Under the pieces are notes generated by a model that had not been told where the DNA came from, made no database searches, and worked only from the letters and a program-made list of their open reading frames with translations. Below, piece after piece: positions 12,352-22,453 of a stretch of 64,000 nucleotides of DNA; position 1 is the stretch's first letter; each line of letters starts with the position of its first letter. This DNA is from Ideonella sp. WA131b (GTDB lineage Bacteria > Pseudomonadota > Gammaproteobacteria > Burkholderiales > Burkholderiaceae_C). The stretch lies in NCBI GenBank assembly GCA_023657425.1, contig JAGTJW010000002.1:982431-1046430 (forward strand), read 5' to 3'. Made by a program: the position numbers and the translations under genes.

Positions 12352-14175
12352 CTAGAGCCTGCGCAGCGCGTCGCCCAGCCCACTGAAGCGCCGCGTGCAC
12401 CGCGCCAGCGCCTGCGCCAGCAAGGCCGGCTGCGGGCCGGCCAGCGTGAGCCGGCGGCGCGCGCGCGTGATGCCGGTGTAGACCAGTTCGCGCGTCAGCA
12501 CCGGGCTGTCCTCGCCCGGCAGCACCAGGGCCACGTGGCCGAACTCCGAGCCCTGGCTCTTGTGCACCGTCATCGCCCAGGCCGTCTCCACCGCGGCCAG
12601 CCGCGACGCGGCCACCGAGCGCAGCGTGGCGCCGTCGAGGAACCACACGCGCAGCGCGCCGCCGCCCGGCGGGCCGAGCGCCACGCCGACGTCGCCGTTG
12701 AACACGCCGAGCTGCGGCTCGTTGCGCGTCACCATCACCGGCCGGCCCTCGAACCAGCCGTCGGCGCCGGGGCGGAAACCCAGCGCGTCGGTGAGGCGCG
12801 CGTTGAGTGTGGCGACGCCCAGCGGGCCTTCGCGCAACGCCGCCAGCAGGCGGAAGCCGTCGAGCGCGCGCAGCAGGGCCGCCGCCCAGGCCTCGAAGCC
12901 GGCGTCGCCGGCCGGGCGCTGGCGCTGCAGCGCCACGAAGGGGCCGTGGCCCTGCTCACCCGCAGCCAGCGCCAGCAGCGGCGTGGCGGTGGCCGCCGAC
13001 GTGCGCGCCGACGTGGGCAGCGGCAGCAGGCGCAGGGCCTCGTGGCCGGCGTCGAACAGCGCGCGGGCCGCGGCCGCGTTGCCGTGGTTGGTGGCGGCCG
13101 CGAGCTCGGCGATCGGCCCGTCGAAGCGGTGGCCGGCGGTCAGCGTCACGGTCTGCGGCGCCAGCGGCGAACCGGCCGCGCACAGCTCGGCCATCACGGC
13201 GCCGGCCTCCACCGAGGCCAGTTGGTCGCGGTCGCCCAGCAGCACCAGGCGCGCGCGGGCAGGCAGCGCCTCCAGCATGGCCGCGAGCATCTCGCCGTGC
13301 ACCATGGAGGCCTCGTCGACGAGCAGCAGGTCCACCGGCAGCGGGTTGCCGGCCGCGTGGGCAAAGCGCCGTGTTCCGGGCCGGCCGCCCAGCGTGGCGT
13401 GCAGCGTGCGTGCGGGCTGTGCGGCCAGCGCCGCGGCCACGATGACGCGGGCCTGGGCGATGGCCGCGGGCACGGGCACGGCACCGGGCTGCAGCGCGGC
13501 CTCGATCGACTGACGCAGACGCGCCGCGGCCTTGCCCGTGGGCGCGGCCAGCGCCAGGCGCAGCGGCTCGGCGCCGTGCAGCGCCTGCAACAGCACCAGC
13601 ACGCGCGCGGCGGTCCAGGTCTTGCCGGTGCCGGGGCCGCCGTTGATGACGGCGACGCGGCCCTGCACGGCCACGGCCGCCGCACGGCGCTGGGCATCGT
13701 CGGCCGGGGTGGTGCCGGGGCGCGGCGGGAACAGGGCGTCGAGCAGCGGGGCCAGCGCGGCCCGGTCGCCTGCGACGGGTGGCGCGAGCAGGCGCTCGCG
13801 CAGCAGCACCGCGGCGCGCCGCTCGTCTTGCCAGTGGCGCCGCAACGCCAGTGCGCCGTGCTGCAGCACCAGCGGGGCCGCGGTGTCGCCGCCAGGCTCC
13901 ACGGCCACGAGCGAGCACACGGCCCAGGCGCGCTGCGCCGCGGTGGCGTCGGCGGGCAGCTCGCGCGCCCAGGGCTGCGCCTCCAGCCCGGCCTCGGCCA
14001 GCGCGGCTCGGGCGCCGCCTTCCAGCGGCAGGCGCGTGTGGCCGCGCAGCTCCAGCGCCACCAGCAACCGCGTGGCCGCCCGCAGGCTGGCCGGCGCCGT
14101 GGCGTCCAGACGCGCCAGCAGCCCGGCCAGGGCATCGGCCAGCGGCGGCGTGGTGGTGCGCAGCTCGGGTTTCAT
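12352..14175 (-). CDS. recD: Exodeoxyribonuclease V alpha subunit RecD
   Basis: RecD is the fast 5'-3' helicase of RecBCD, which processes double-strand breaks and degrades foreign linear DNA. 607 residues. Walker A is GGPGTGKT (about 175), Walker B is LLVDEASMV. The C-terminal SF1 motifs include WAMTVHKSQGSEFGHVALVL and VYTGITRARRRL. The ATG at 14175 overlaps the recB stop by 4 bp. Last gene of recC-recB-recD. Confidence 0.95.
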   Translation of the reverse strand: MKPELRTTTPPLADALAGLLARLDATAPASLRAATRLLVALELRGHTRLPLEGGARAALAEAGLEAQPWARELPADATAAQRAWAVCSLVAVEPGGDTAAPLVLQHGALALRRHWQDERRAAVLLRERLLAPPVAGDRAALAPLLDALFPPRPGTTPADDAQRRAAAVAVQGRVAVINGGPGTGKTWTAARVLVLLQALHGAEPLRLALAAPTGKAAARLRQSIEAALQPGAVPVPAAIAQARVIVAAALAAQPARTLHATLGGRPGTRRFAHAAGNPLPVDLLLVDEASMVHGEMLAAMLEALPARARLVLLGDRDQLASVEAGAVMAELCAAGSPLAPQTVTLTAGHRFDGPIAELAAATNHGNAAAARALFDAGHEALRLLPLPTSARTSAATATPLLALAAGEQGHGPFVALQRQRPAGDAGFEAWAAALLRALDGFRLLAALREGPLGVATLNARLTDALGFRPGADGWFEGRPVMVTRNEPQLGVFNGDVGVALGPPGGGALRVWFLDGATLRSVAASRLAAVETAWAMTVHKSQGSEFGHVALVLPGEDSPVLTRELVYTGITRARRRLTLAGPQPALLAQALARCTRRFSGLGDALRRL

Positions 14176-17100
14176 GCGGACAACCCCTTGGCACCACTGA
14201 ACATCGCGTCCAGCCCTTCGATCAGCGCCCGCGGCGGGGCCAGGTGCCAGGCGCCCGCGCCCGCTGCCGCCACGCCGCGCAGGAACAGGAAGGTGGCGCC
14301 GTGCAGCTGCCGCGCCGGCTGGTAGCGCCCGCCCAGCCGCTGGCGCAGGAGCCGGTGCAGCGCCACCAGGTACAGCGCCCCCTGCACGTCGTAGCGGTGG
14401 TGCAGCACGGCCTCGGCCAGGGCCTCGGGCGTGTAGGCCGCGTCGTCGTCGCCCAGGGCGTTGCTCTTGTGGTCGAGCACGCCGAAGCGGCCGTCCGGTG
14501 CCTCGAACACCAGGTCGGCAAAGCCCATCAGCAGGCCGCGCAGGCGTCGTGGCGGCAGCGCGGGGCGCTCGTGGCCCGGCAGGATGTGCTCGCGGCACAT
14601 CGCGTCCACACGGGCCGCGTCCAGGCCCTCGGTGGGCAGCCAGAACTCCAGCTCGGGCCAGGTGCGCGACAGGCCCGACAGCGCCGCGCCCAGTGCGGGC
14701 ACGGGCGTGTCGCAGACTTTTGCCAGCCAGTCGACCACGTCGTCGGCGTTCACCTCGGGCGCGCGGCGCGCCAGGCGCGTGCGCAGCGCCGCGGCCAGCG
14801 CGGACTCGCGCGCCAGCGCGAAGCGCTCGCCGGCCAGCCATTCGAGCTGCTCGTGCAGAAGCTGGCCTGGGCCGGTGCCACGCGGGAAGCGGTGCCAGGG
14901 CGCGGCGCGGGCCGGCGTGGCCGGCGTGCCTGGAAGGACGTCGGTGGCGGTCAGGCCCGGCGCCTCGTCGTCGCGCCAGCCCCGCGCCGGGGCGGCGTCG
15001 GCCAGGCCGCGCACGAAGCCCGAGTAGCTGCCGACGGCCCAGCCCGCGGCCGGCTGTGCGGGCAGGGTTCGAGGCGGGCGCAGCGCCCGCACCGGCTGCG
15101 GGTCGGCCCAGGGCTTTGCCGGCGCGGGCCGGCCCTCGTCGGCGCCGGTCCACAGTGGCACGAGGCGGGTGTGCGGCAGGCGGCCGGCCCACAGCTCGAT
15201 GGCGGCGACAACGGCGGTGTCGTCGAGGACATCCTCGCCGCTGACCAGCCAGCCCAGCGGGCTGCGGTGCCACGCATGGGCCTTGGCGTTGCCCACGCAC
15301 GCCGCCGCCACGCCCAGCCACAGGCCGTGGCGCGCCCGGGTGAGCGCCACGTACAGCAGGCGCAGGGCTTCGCGCGCCTGCTCGGCCTCGTCGGCGGCGC
15401 GCGTGGCCTCGTCGGGCGCGAAGACGACGGCGCGGCGGCCGTCGCCCGCCGTGGCCTCGTCGGCTGGCAGCACCGCGAAGGCCGGCGCGCGGTGGCGCGA
15501 CACGAGCGACGCGAACGGCACGCACACCAGCCGGTACTCGAGCCCCTTGCTCTTGTGCACGGTGACGATGGGCACGAGGTCGGCGTCGCTCTCCAGGCGC
15601 AGCAGCTGCTCGTCGGGCGCGCCCTCGCCGTCGGTGGCGGTGGCGATCTCGTCGGCCAGCCAGCGCAGCAGCGCCGCCTCGCCGGGCTGCTGCTCGGCGG
15701 CGGCCTGCAGCAGCTCGGCCAGGTGCAGCGTGTTGGTGAGCGCGCGTTCGCCGCCGGGCTGCGCCCAGCGGCCGGGCGACACCAGCGTGTGCAGCGCCTG
15801 GCGCAGCGCCGCCAGCACGCCCTGCTGGCGCCACACGCCGCGCAGTGCGAGCACCTGCTCCACGGCCTGCTCGAAGCGCGCGTCGTCGTCGGCCAGCGCG
15901 CACAACTCGGCCAGCAGCAGGCCTACCCAGCCACTGGCCAGGGCGGCGCGAACGGCACGGCCGTCAGAGGGCTCGGCCACGGCGCGCAGCAGGCGCAGCA
16001 GATCGGCGGCCTCGGGTTCGGCGAACACCGAGTCCTTCTCGGAGAGGTAGACCGAGCGCACGGCCCGCCGGGCCAGCGCGGCGCGCACGGCATCGGCCTC
16101 GGCCTTGCCCCGCACCAGCACGGCAATGTCGCGCGGGCGCAGGCGGCGTTCGGGCGTCTCGCGGTCCTTGGGGTCGATGAAGCGCGCGGCGGGGTCGTCC
16201 AGCCAGGCCACGATCTGCTCGGCACAAGCCTCCGCCAGGCGCTCGCGGGCTTGGGCGACGCCGTTCACAGCGCGGTCGAGCGCCACGGTGAGCGCCGTCA
16301 CGGGCGCGCCGGCCACGAGCAGGCTGTCGGCGCGGCCCATCGCGTCCACGCGCTCGAAGGGCAGCCGCGGGCGGCCGTGTGCGTCGGCGCCGAAGCGGAA
16401 AGCGCCCGCGGGCCGGCGTGTGGCCTCGGCCTGCTCGAACACGGCGTTCACGGTCGCCACGAGTTCGGGTGTGGAGCGGAAGTTCGTGCCGAGCCCATGC
16501 ACGCGCGTGCCCGCCGCCTCGCGGGCGCGCAGGAAGCCGTGGATGTCGGCACCGCGGAAGCGGTAGATCGACTGCTTGGGGTCGCCGATCAGCAGCAGCG
16601 TGCGTGCAGGGTCGTCGTGGCCGAAGCCCCACAGCCGCCCGAACAGGGCCATCTGCACGGGTGAGCTGTCCTGGCACTCGTCGATCAGCGCCACGGGGTA
16701 GCGGGACAGCACCTGCGCGCGCAGGCGCCCGGCAGCCTCGCCGCGCAAGCCGGGGTCGAGCGCGTCGGACAGACGGCGCTGCAGGTCGGCGAAGCCGGCG
16801 AGCGAGGCGCGCTGCTTCTGGGCCTGCAGGCGCGCGGCGATCTGGGCGTGGGCCTGCTGCATCAGCGCGCTGCGCGTGGGATCACGCTCATCGACGGCCC
16901 GGCGCAAGGCGGCGTAGTCGCTCAATTCGACCGGCAGCTCACAGGCCTTGCCGGGCTTGAATGCAGCCTGCACCGTCTCGGGCAAGAGGCGCTCGTTGCC
17001 GGTCTTGAGGTCGAGCTCCTCGGCATTCGGGTCCAGGGCCCAGGCCTCGATCTTGTCGATCCAGCCATCGACCCAATTCGAGCGGATCACAGCGCCGTCG

Positions 17101-17864
17101 AAGTGGGAGCGGCCCGAAACCGTGCGGGGAGCAAACCACGCCCTCAGGGTGTCGCAGCGCTGGCCCCAACCCTGCTTCAGAGCCCGCAGCTCTTCGGCCT
17201 TGCGCCGGGCCAGGTCGCCGATGGCTTCGGCGCTGCCGGCCACGCGCACATCACCCACCTTCAGCAGCGGCACCAGCGCGTGCTCCAGCGCATCCACGTC
17301 CGGCCACTGCGCCAGCACGGCGGCCAGCGCCTCGCCCTGCAGCGGGTAGACCTCGCTGCGCCACCAGTCGCGCAGCGCCTGGCGGCGCAGCTCGGATTCG
17401 TCGGCCACGAGCTCCTCGTCGAAGCGGCTGCCACTGTCGAAGGCGTGTTCGCGCAGCACGCGCTGGCACCAGGCGTCGATGGTGTGCACGGCCGCCTCGT
17501 CCATGGCGTCGGCGGCGCGCAGCAGCAGCCGCAAGGCGGCCTCGCGCTCGGCGGCGGCGGGGCGGGCGGCGACGAGCGCCTTCAGCACGGCATCGGCATC
17601 GTGCCCGGCGCCCGCGCCCTGGCGGAAGGCCGCGGTGGCCTTCGCCAGCCGCTCGCGGATGCGCTCCACCAGCTCGCGCGTGGCGGCCTGCGTGAAGCTC
17701 ATCACGAGGATCTCGCGCGGGTGCAGCGGCCGCGCACGGCCATCGCCGAGCACCAGGCGCAGCACCAGGGCGGCCAGCGTCCAGGTCTTGCCGGTGCCGG
17801 CGCTGGCCTCGATCACGTGGCTGCCGGCCAGGGGCAGCGTCAGCAGGTCGAGCCGATCAGTCAT
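14172..17864 (-). CDS. recB: Exodeoxyribonuclease V beta subunit RecB
   Basis: RecB provides the 3'-5' helicase and the only nuclease domain of RecBCD and loads RecA. 1,230 residues. UvrD-type Walker A EASAGTGKTW is at 19-28. Helicase motifs include ALIDECQDSSPVQMALFG, LLLIGDPKQSIYRFRGADI and VTVHKSKGLEYRLVCVPF. The C-terminal nuclease motif has the catalytic Asp and Lys in FGVLDHKSN. The start overlaps recC by 8 bp and the stop overlaps recD by 4 bp, so translation is coupled. Confidence 0.96.
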   Translation of the reverse strand: MTDRLDLLTLPLAGSHVIEASAGTGKTWTLAALVLRLVLGDGRARPLHPREILVMSFTQAATRELVERIRERLAKATAAFRQGAGAGHDADAVLKALVAARPAAAEREAALRLLLRAADAMDEAAVHTIDAWCQRVLREHAFDSGSRFDEELVADESELRRQALRDWWRSEVYPLQGEALAAVLAQWPDVDALEHALVPLLKVGDVRVAGSAEAIGDLARRKAEELRALKQGWGQRCDTLRAWFAPRTVSGRSHFDGAVIRSNWVDGWIDKIEAWALDPNAEELDLKTGNERLLPETVQAAFKPGKACELPVELSDYAALRRAVDERDPTRSALMQQAHAQIAARLQAQKQRASLAGFADLQRRLSDALDPGLRGEAAGRLRAQVLSRYPVALIDECQDSSPVQMALFGRLWGFGHDDPARTLLLIGDPKQSIYRFRGADIHGFLRAREAAGTRVHGLGTNFRSTPELVATVNAVFEQAEATRRPAGAFRFGADAHGRPRLPFERVDAMGRADSLLVAGAPVTALTVALDRAVNGVAQARERLAEACAEQIVAWLDDPAARFIDPKDRETPERRLRPRDIAVLVRGKAEADAVRAALARRAVRSVYLSEKDSVFAEPEAADLLRLLRAVAEPSDGRAVRAALASGWVGLLLAELCALADDDARFEQAVEQVLALRGVWRQQGVLAALRQALHTLVSPGRWAQPGGERALTNTLHLAELLQAAAEQQPGEAALLRWLADEIATATDGEGAPDEQLLRLESDADLVPIVTVHKSKGLEYRLVCVPFASLVSRHRAPAFAVLPADEATAGDGRRAVVFAPDEATRAADEAEQAREALRLLYVALTRARHGLWLGVAAACVGNAKAHAWHRSPLGWLVSGEDVLDDTAVVAAIELWAGRLPHTRLVPLWTGADEGRPAPAKPWADPQPVRALRPPRTLPAQPAAGWAVGSYSGFVRGLADAAPARGWRDDEAPGLTATDVLPGTPATPARAAPWHRFPRGTGPGQLLHEQLEWLAGERFALARESALAAALRTRLARRAPEVNADDVVDWLAKVCDTPVPALGAALSGLSRTWPELEFWLPTEGLDAARVDAMCREHILPGHERPALPPRRLRGLLMGFADLVFEAPDGRFGVLDHKSNALGDDDAAYTPEALAEAVLHHRYDVQGALYLVALHRLLRQRLGGRYQPARQLHGATFLFLRGVAAAGAGAWHLAPPRALIEGLDAMFSGAKGLSA

Positions 17865-20800
17865 CGGCGGCCTCGTCGTCATCGTCGGCCACCACCGCGT
17901 CGGGCAGCGGGTCGATCCGCAGCGTGCCCAGCCACGCGGCGAACGGGCCGTACAGCGTGGCGGTGACGGCCTCGAAGCGAGGGGCGGCCGCCAGATCGTC
18001 GAAGCGCGGGAACAGGCGTGCGAGGTGCGGGTCCTGGTCGTCGCCGCGGCGCTGGTGGCCGCTCTCGTAAGCCGCGCGTGCGTCGCGCCCGGCCAACTTC
18101 GCCAGGCCGGTGGCCAGCGCCGTGGGCCAGGGGCCGTGTTCGCCGGTGCCCTCCAGCCAGCCCGCGGCCAGCGCGGCGAGTCTCTCGCGCGCCTCGGCTT
18201 CAGGCACGGGCCCCGCGCGCACGATGCGGTCGGTGCCCAGCACCCACAGCCCGCAGGGCCGGCCGCTCGCGCCCAGGGCCAGTTGCTCGAGCCAGGGCGC
18301 CACCAGCTTGTCGGCCCGGGGCTTGGGATCGGACTTGGATTCGCCCTTGGACTTGGGCGTTGGCTTGGGCTTGCCGCTGCACACGCGGCTGGCACTCACG
18401 CGCAGCAGCTGCGGCTGGCCCTTGGCATCCCGGCGCCAGGGCAACGGGCCGGCTTCGATGCGCAGCGTGTGCGCCGATTCCGGCAGCGCCAACACCACAC
18501 CCGTGGCGGCCCGCTCGGCGGCATCCGTCGGCTCGCTGTGGTCCGAGCACCAAGCCGCCCAGGCGGCCAGCACCGGCGCCATCTCGGCGGCCAGCGCCTC
18601 GGCCGCGGCCTCACCGGGCCCGCCCCAGGGCAGGCGGCCCTCGCGCCGCAGCCGCGCCACGGTGCGCGAAAGCTGCGCCGCGGCGGCCCTGGGGTCACCC
18701 GGGTGCGCACGCAGGATCTCGTCGCGCCACTGCCAGCCCTGCAGGCCGCCGGCGGCGAAGGGCTCGTCGTCCTCGAGCGTGTCGTCCTGCAGGCGCAGGT
18801 CGGCGCGCAGACGCTGGCGGAAGAAGGCCTGCACAGGGCTGCGCACAAACTCGACCAGCCGCTGCAGCGGCAGCACCGCCGGGGGCTCCGGCGCTTCGCT
18901 GTCTCCACGCGTTGTGTCAGACACCCGCACGGGCGCCGGATCCGCGTGCAGACCGCGCCACTCGTCGGCGTAGGTAAAGAGCCGCTCGGGTCCCGAAACC
19001 TCGAGGTACAGGCGGCTGAAGGGCTGCAGCGGATGCGCCACGGTCATGGCCTTGAGCGCATCCTCGCCCCACAGCGCCACGACGTGGTCACGCAGCTGCT
19101 GCACCAGCACCGAGGGCGGCTGCGCCTGGTTGTCGCGCGCGCGGTGGGCGCTCCAGCTGATGTGCAGGCGGTCGCGCGCCGCCAGCAGCGCGTCGAGCAT
19201 CAGCTGCCGGTCGTCGTCGCGGCGCGAGCGGTCGCCGGGGCGAGCCAGCTCGGTGTCGGCCATGAGGTCGAAGTCGCTGCGCGAGCCCGGGCGCGGGTAC
19301 TCGCCGTCGTTCATGCCCAGCAGGCAGACACAGCGGAAGGGAATGGCGCGCAGCGGCAGCAACGTGCAGAAGGTAACGCCGCCGGCACGGAAGCGGCCGC
19401 CGCCGGCCTCGTCCACGCCCGCGAGCCAGGCCTCGCGCACGAGATCGAGGCCCACGGGCTCGGCAAAGCCCGCGGCCTCGCAGGTGGCCACCCAGGCCTG
19501 CAGGGCCTCGTCGAGCAGCGCCAGCAGGCTCTTCTCGCGGTCGTCACTGGCGCTGAACATGGCCGTCAGCAGCGCGCGAAGCTCGGGCAGCCAGGCCGCG
19601 GGCGGACGCGGCGATTCGGCCTCGGCCCACCAGGCGTCCAGCCGCGCCAGCGCGTCGGCCAGGGTGCCGAGCAGCGCGGCGTCGACACCGGCGACCTCGG
19701 GCCAGGGGTCGAGGCCCGGTTCGCCGCCCGGTGGCTCGGCCCCGGGGGGCAGCGCGCCGGTGGCGTAGCCCAGCAGCAGGCGGTCGAGCGCGAAGCGCCA
19801 GGTGCCCACGGCGCCCGCGGCCTGCAGGCCCAGCGCGGCCCGCTGCGCCTCGTGCAGGCCCCAGCGCACGCCGGCACCGGCCATCCAGGTGCCGAGCTGC
19901 TCCACGTCGGCGTCGGCCAAGCCCCAGCGCGTCGCCACGGCCGGCGTGGCCAGCCAGTCGTGCAGCTCGCTGTGCGTGAAGCGGCGCTCGCGCACCTGCA
20001 GCAGCGCCTCCAGCGAGCGCAGCAGCGGGTGGCGGCCCCGCTCGCGGCGGTCGGCCAGGCCCCAGGGGATGTGGCGGGGCTGACCCGGCGCGAAACGGCC
20101 GAACACGGCGGCGATGGCCGGCGCGAAGCGCTCGATGTCGGGAACCATCACCACCACGTCGCGCGGCTCGAACTCGCGCCGGGCGAAGGCGTCGAGCAGC
20201 TGGTCGTGCAGCAGCTCCACTTCGCGCAGCGGGCCGTGGGCCTGGTGGAAGACGAGGCTGCGGTCGCCGTTCGGCCACGGCAGCGGTTCGTTGGGGGGTG
20301 GCGGCGGGGTCAGGTCGCGCATCCGCGCCTGCACCTGATCCAGCGCCGAGCGCGCCGGGGCTTCGTCAAACAGGTCGGTGCGCGCCAGGCCCAGCTGTTC
20401 GGCGCGCTCGCGGCCGCTGTCCCACACCGCGAGCTGGCGCAGGAAGTCGCGGCCCTGGCGGCCCCAGGCCTGCAGCAGCGGGTGGCCCGCGGGGTCGTCG
20501 CTCGCCTCCAGCGCCCAGGGGTGGCTGCTGGGGTCGGGCACGGCCAGCAGCACGGGGATGTGGCGCGAGAGCTCGCCCAGCGCCTCGAGCGTGGTGTGCG
20601 GCAGGTGCGTGGTGCCGAAAAGCAGAAGCCGCGGCGGCAGGCCGGGCGGCGGGTGGCCTGCGCCCCGGGCCTTGAGCGCGGCAATGAATCGCCGGTGCAG
20701 CAAGGGGCGCGGCGCGGCCACGGGCTCGCCGGCCTCGGCCCGCTCGCCGAGTTCAGCCACCAGCGCCCGCCACAAGGCGGGCTGCCAGGCCTGGCCCCCT

Positions 20801-21336
20801 GGCAGCGGCTCGGCGCCGGTCTCGCCGGCCCGGCGGCGCAGCCGGTCGCGGCCAGCGGCCCAGTCGTCCAGCCAGTCGGGGCGGTAGACCTGGTACTGGT
20901 CGAACAGGTCGGCCAGGCGCCGCGCCAGCTCCAGCCGCCGCAGCGGCGACGGGTCCACGGCCAAGAAACCCGCCAGCGGCGCGAACTCGGCGTGCGCCGC
21001 CAGCTCGGGCAGCCGCCGCATCAGCCACCAGGTGAGCGGGCCCTTGTCCAGCGGCGAGGCTGCCGGCACCGCCGCCGCACCCAGCACGGCGCGCCAGGCG
21101 CGCCAGGTGAACTGCGCCGGCAGCTCGATGCGGAACCCGGCAGCCACGCCCAGCTGCTCGGCCATCGCGGCCTTGAGCCACTCGGCCATGCCCGAGCTGG
21201 GCACGAGCAGGGTCTCTTCGTCCAGCGGGCCCAGCGGGTGGCGGGCCAGCCAGTCCAGCGCCACCGTGGCCAGGTCTTCGATGCGGTTGCCGTGCAGGAC
21301 GACGAAGCCGGGGCTGAAGGGGCTCCGGGCCAGCAT
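17857..21336 (-). CDS. recC: Exodeoxyribonuclease V gamma subunit RecC
   Basis: RecC recognises Chi and channels the split strands in RecBCD. 1,159 residues, the usual size. The N-terminus VLHGNRIEDLATVALDWL and the segment ETLLVPSSGMAEWLK are family signatures, followed by dead-helicase segments (VVVMVPDIERFAPAI, CLLGMNDGEYPR). The ATG at 21336 was chosen because the family's conserved N-terminus begins there. First gene of the operon. A Lys/Ser/Pro-rich low-complexity patch (about residue 990, at 18300-18370) looks like a disordered insert. Confidence 0.95.
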   Translation of the reverse strand: MLARSPFSPGFVVLHGNRIEDLATVALDWLARHPLGPLDEETLLVPSSGMAEWLKAAMAEQLGVAAGFRIELPAQFTWRAWRAVLGAAAVPAASPLDKGPLTWWLMRRLPELAAHAEFAPLAGFLAVDPSPLRRLELARRLADLFDQYQVYRPDWLDDWAAGRDRLRRRAGETGAEPLPGGQAWQPALWRALVAELGERAEAGEPVAAPRPLLHRRFIAALKARGAGHPPPGLPPRLLLFGTTHLPHTTLEALGELSRHIPVLLAVPDPSSHPWALEASDDPAGHPLLQAWGRQGRDFLRQLAVWDSGRERAEQLGLARTDLFDEAPARSALDQVQARMRDLTPPPPPNEPLPWPNGDRSLVFHQAHGPLREVELLHDQLLDAFARREFEPRDVVVMVPDIERFAPAIAAVFGRFAPGQPRHIPWGLADRRERGRHPLLRSLEALLQVRERRFTHSELHDWLATPAVATRWGLADADVEQLGTWMAGAGVRWGLHEAQRAALGLQAAGAVGTWRFALDRLLLGYATGALPPGAEPPGGEPGLDPWPEVAGVDAALLGTLADALARLDAWWAEAESPRPPAAWLPELRALLTAMFSASDDREKSLLALLDEALQAWVATCEAAGFAEPVGLDLVREAWLAGVDEAGGGRFRAGGVTFCTLLPLRAIPFRCVCLLGMNDGEYPRPGSRSDFDLMADTELARPGDRSRRDDDRQLMLDALLAARDRLHISWSAHRARDNQAQPPSVLVQQLRDHVVALWGEDALKAMTVAHPLQPFSRLYLEVSGPERLFTYADEWRGLHADPAPVRVSDTTRGDSEAPEPPAVLPLQRLVEFVRSPVQAFFRQRLRADLRLQDDTLEDDEPFAAGGLQGWQWRDEILRAHPGDPRAAAAQLSRTVARLRREGRLPWGGPGEAAAEALAAEMAPVLAAWAAWCSDHSEPTDAAERAATGVVLALPESAHTLRIEAGPLPWRRDAKGQPQLLRVSASRVCSGKPKPTPKSKGESKSDPKPRADKLVAPWLEQLALGASGRPCGLWVLGTDRIVRAGPVPEAEARERLAALAAGWLEGTGEHGPWPTALATGLAKLAGRDARAAYESGHQRRGDDQDPHLARLFPRFDDLAAAPRFEAVTATLYGPFAAWLGTLRIDPLPDAVVADDDDEAADD

Positions 21337-21362
21337 GCGTGGACGTCGCCGTGGCCTGCGGT

Positions 21363-22043
21363 TCAGCGGGCGACCCAGCCGCCGCAGACCGGGAACACCT
21401 GCCCGACGAAGCAGTCGGCCGCCGGGCTGCACAGGTAGGCGGCGAACTGCGCGTCCTCGTGCGCGGAGACCAGCCGGCCCAGCGGCACCTCGCGCGACAG
21501 CCGCTCCTGGAAGCGCGGGTCGGCCTGCACGGCGGGCGGGAAGTAGGTCGGGTTGTCGACGAAGTTCTGCGCGATGGCGTTGACGCGGATGCCGCGCGGC
21601 GCGAGTTCGACGCCCGCCGCCTGCACCCAGGCCAGTTGCGCGCCGCGCGCCGCACTGTAGGTGGAGGCGCGCCTGATGCCACGCAGCGCCGAGGCGCTGC
21701 CGACGACGAGGATGCGGCCGCGGCCCTGCTGCACGAAGCCCGGCACGACCGCGGCGGCCAGGCGCGGCAGCGGGTCCACCAGCGCGGCGAAGACCTCGCG
21801 CCACTCGGCATCGCGCACCTCGGCCACCGGTGTGGAGGGCGCGCGGATCGCGAGGTTGGCCACCAGCACGTCGATCGGCCCGGCCCCACGCACCGCGGCC
21901 TCTGCCGCGCCGGGCTCTGCCAGCGGCTCGGTGCTCGCGAGCACCTGAGCGCCCTGCCCGGCCAGCGCCTCGCACAGCGCCGGGCCCATGAAGTCCCCGG
22001 CCTGCGTCACCAGGATGCGCAGCCCCTGCAGCGCGCCGCTCAC
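21363..22043 (-). CDS. Short-chain dehydrogenase/reductase-like protein with altered catalytic motif
   Basis: 226 residues with an SDR Rossmann fold. LVTQAGDFMGPAL replaces the usual TGxxxGIG, VLVANLAI replaces NNAG, and the catalytic motif reads YSAAR where most SDRs have YxxxK. The C-terminus (SPAADCFVGQVFPVCGGW) is typical of the fold. Whether it is an active oxidoreductase is unclear because of the Lys-to-Arg change. The GTG start overlaps the RidA stop (GTGA), placing it last in the senB-selD-ridA run. Confidence 0.75.
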   Translation of the reverse strand: MSGALQGLRILVTQAGDFMGPALCEALAGQGAQVLASTEPLAEPGAAEAAVRGAGPIDVLVANLAIRAPSTPVAEVRDAEWREVFAALVDPLPRLAAAVVPGFVQQGRGRILVVGSASALRGIRRASTYSAARGAQLAWVQAAGVELAPRGIRVNAIAQNFVDNPTYFPPAVQADPRFQERLSREVPLGRLVSAHEDAQFAAYLCSPAADCFVGQVFPVCGGWVAR

Positions 22044-22441
22044 CGCGGCCCCTCCCCGTGCCGCCGCAGTGCCGTGACCTCGATCTCGATGCGCATGCGC
22101 GGGTCGAGCAGCTTCGCGCCCATCATCGTGGCCGCCGGGCGCACCTCGCCGAACACCTCGCGCAGCACGGGCCAGCAGGCCTCGAAGTCGGCCGGCTCGG
22201 GCAGGATGTAGTGCACGCGCACGACGTCGGCCGTGGAGGCGCCGGCCTCGTGCAGCGCCGCCGCGATGTGGGCCAGGCACTGGCGCGCCTGTTCGGCCAC
22301 GTCGGGCGAGATCTGCATCGTGCGGTAGTCGAAGCCCGTGGTGCCCGAGACGAAGACCCAGTCGCCCTGCACCACGGCGCGCGAGTAGCCGATCTGCGCC
22401 TCGAAGGGCGAGCCGGAGCTGATGAGGCGGCGATGCGTCAT
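22040..22441 (-). CDS. RidA/YjgF-family protein
   Basis: 133 residues of the Rid (enamine/imine deaminase) superfamily: WVFVSGTTGFDYRTM, DVVRVHYILPEPADFEACWPV and the C-terminal RIEIEVTAL, where the Glu/Arg pair of the active-site cleft would lie. Archetypal RidA removes reactive enamines made by PLP enzymes; the substrate here is unknown. It starts 12 bp after selD and overlaps the SDR gene, which suggests a role linked to the selenium cluster, though it may be a passenger. Confidence 0.85.
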   Translation of the reverse strand: MTHRRLISSGSPFEAQIGYSRAVVQGDWVFVSGTTGFDYRTMQISPDVAEQARQCLAHIAAALHEAGASTADVVRVHYILPEPADFEACWPVLREVFGEVRPAATMMGAKLLDPRMRIEIEVTALRRHGEGPR

Positions 22442-22453
22442 GCGCGCACCCGC

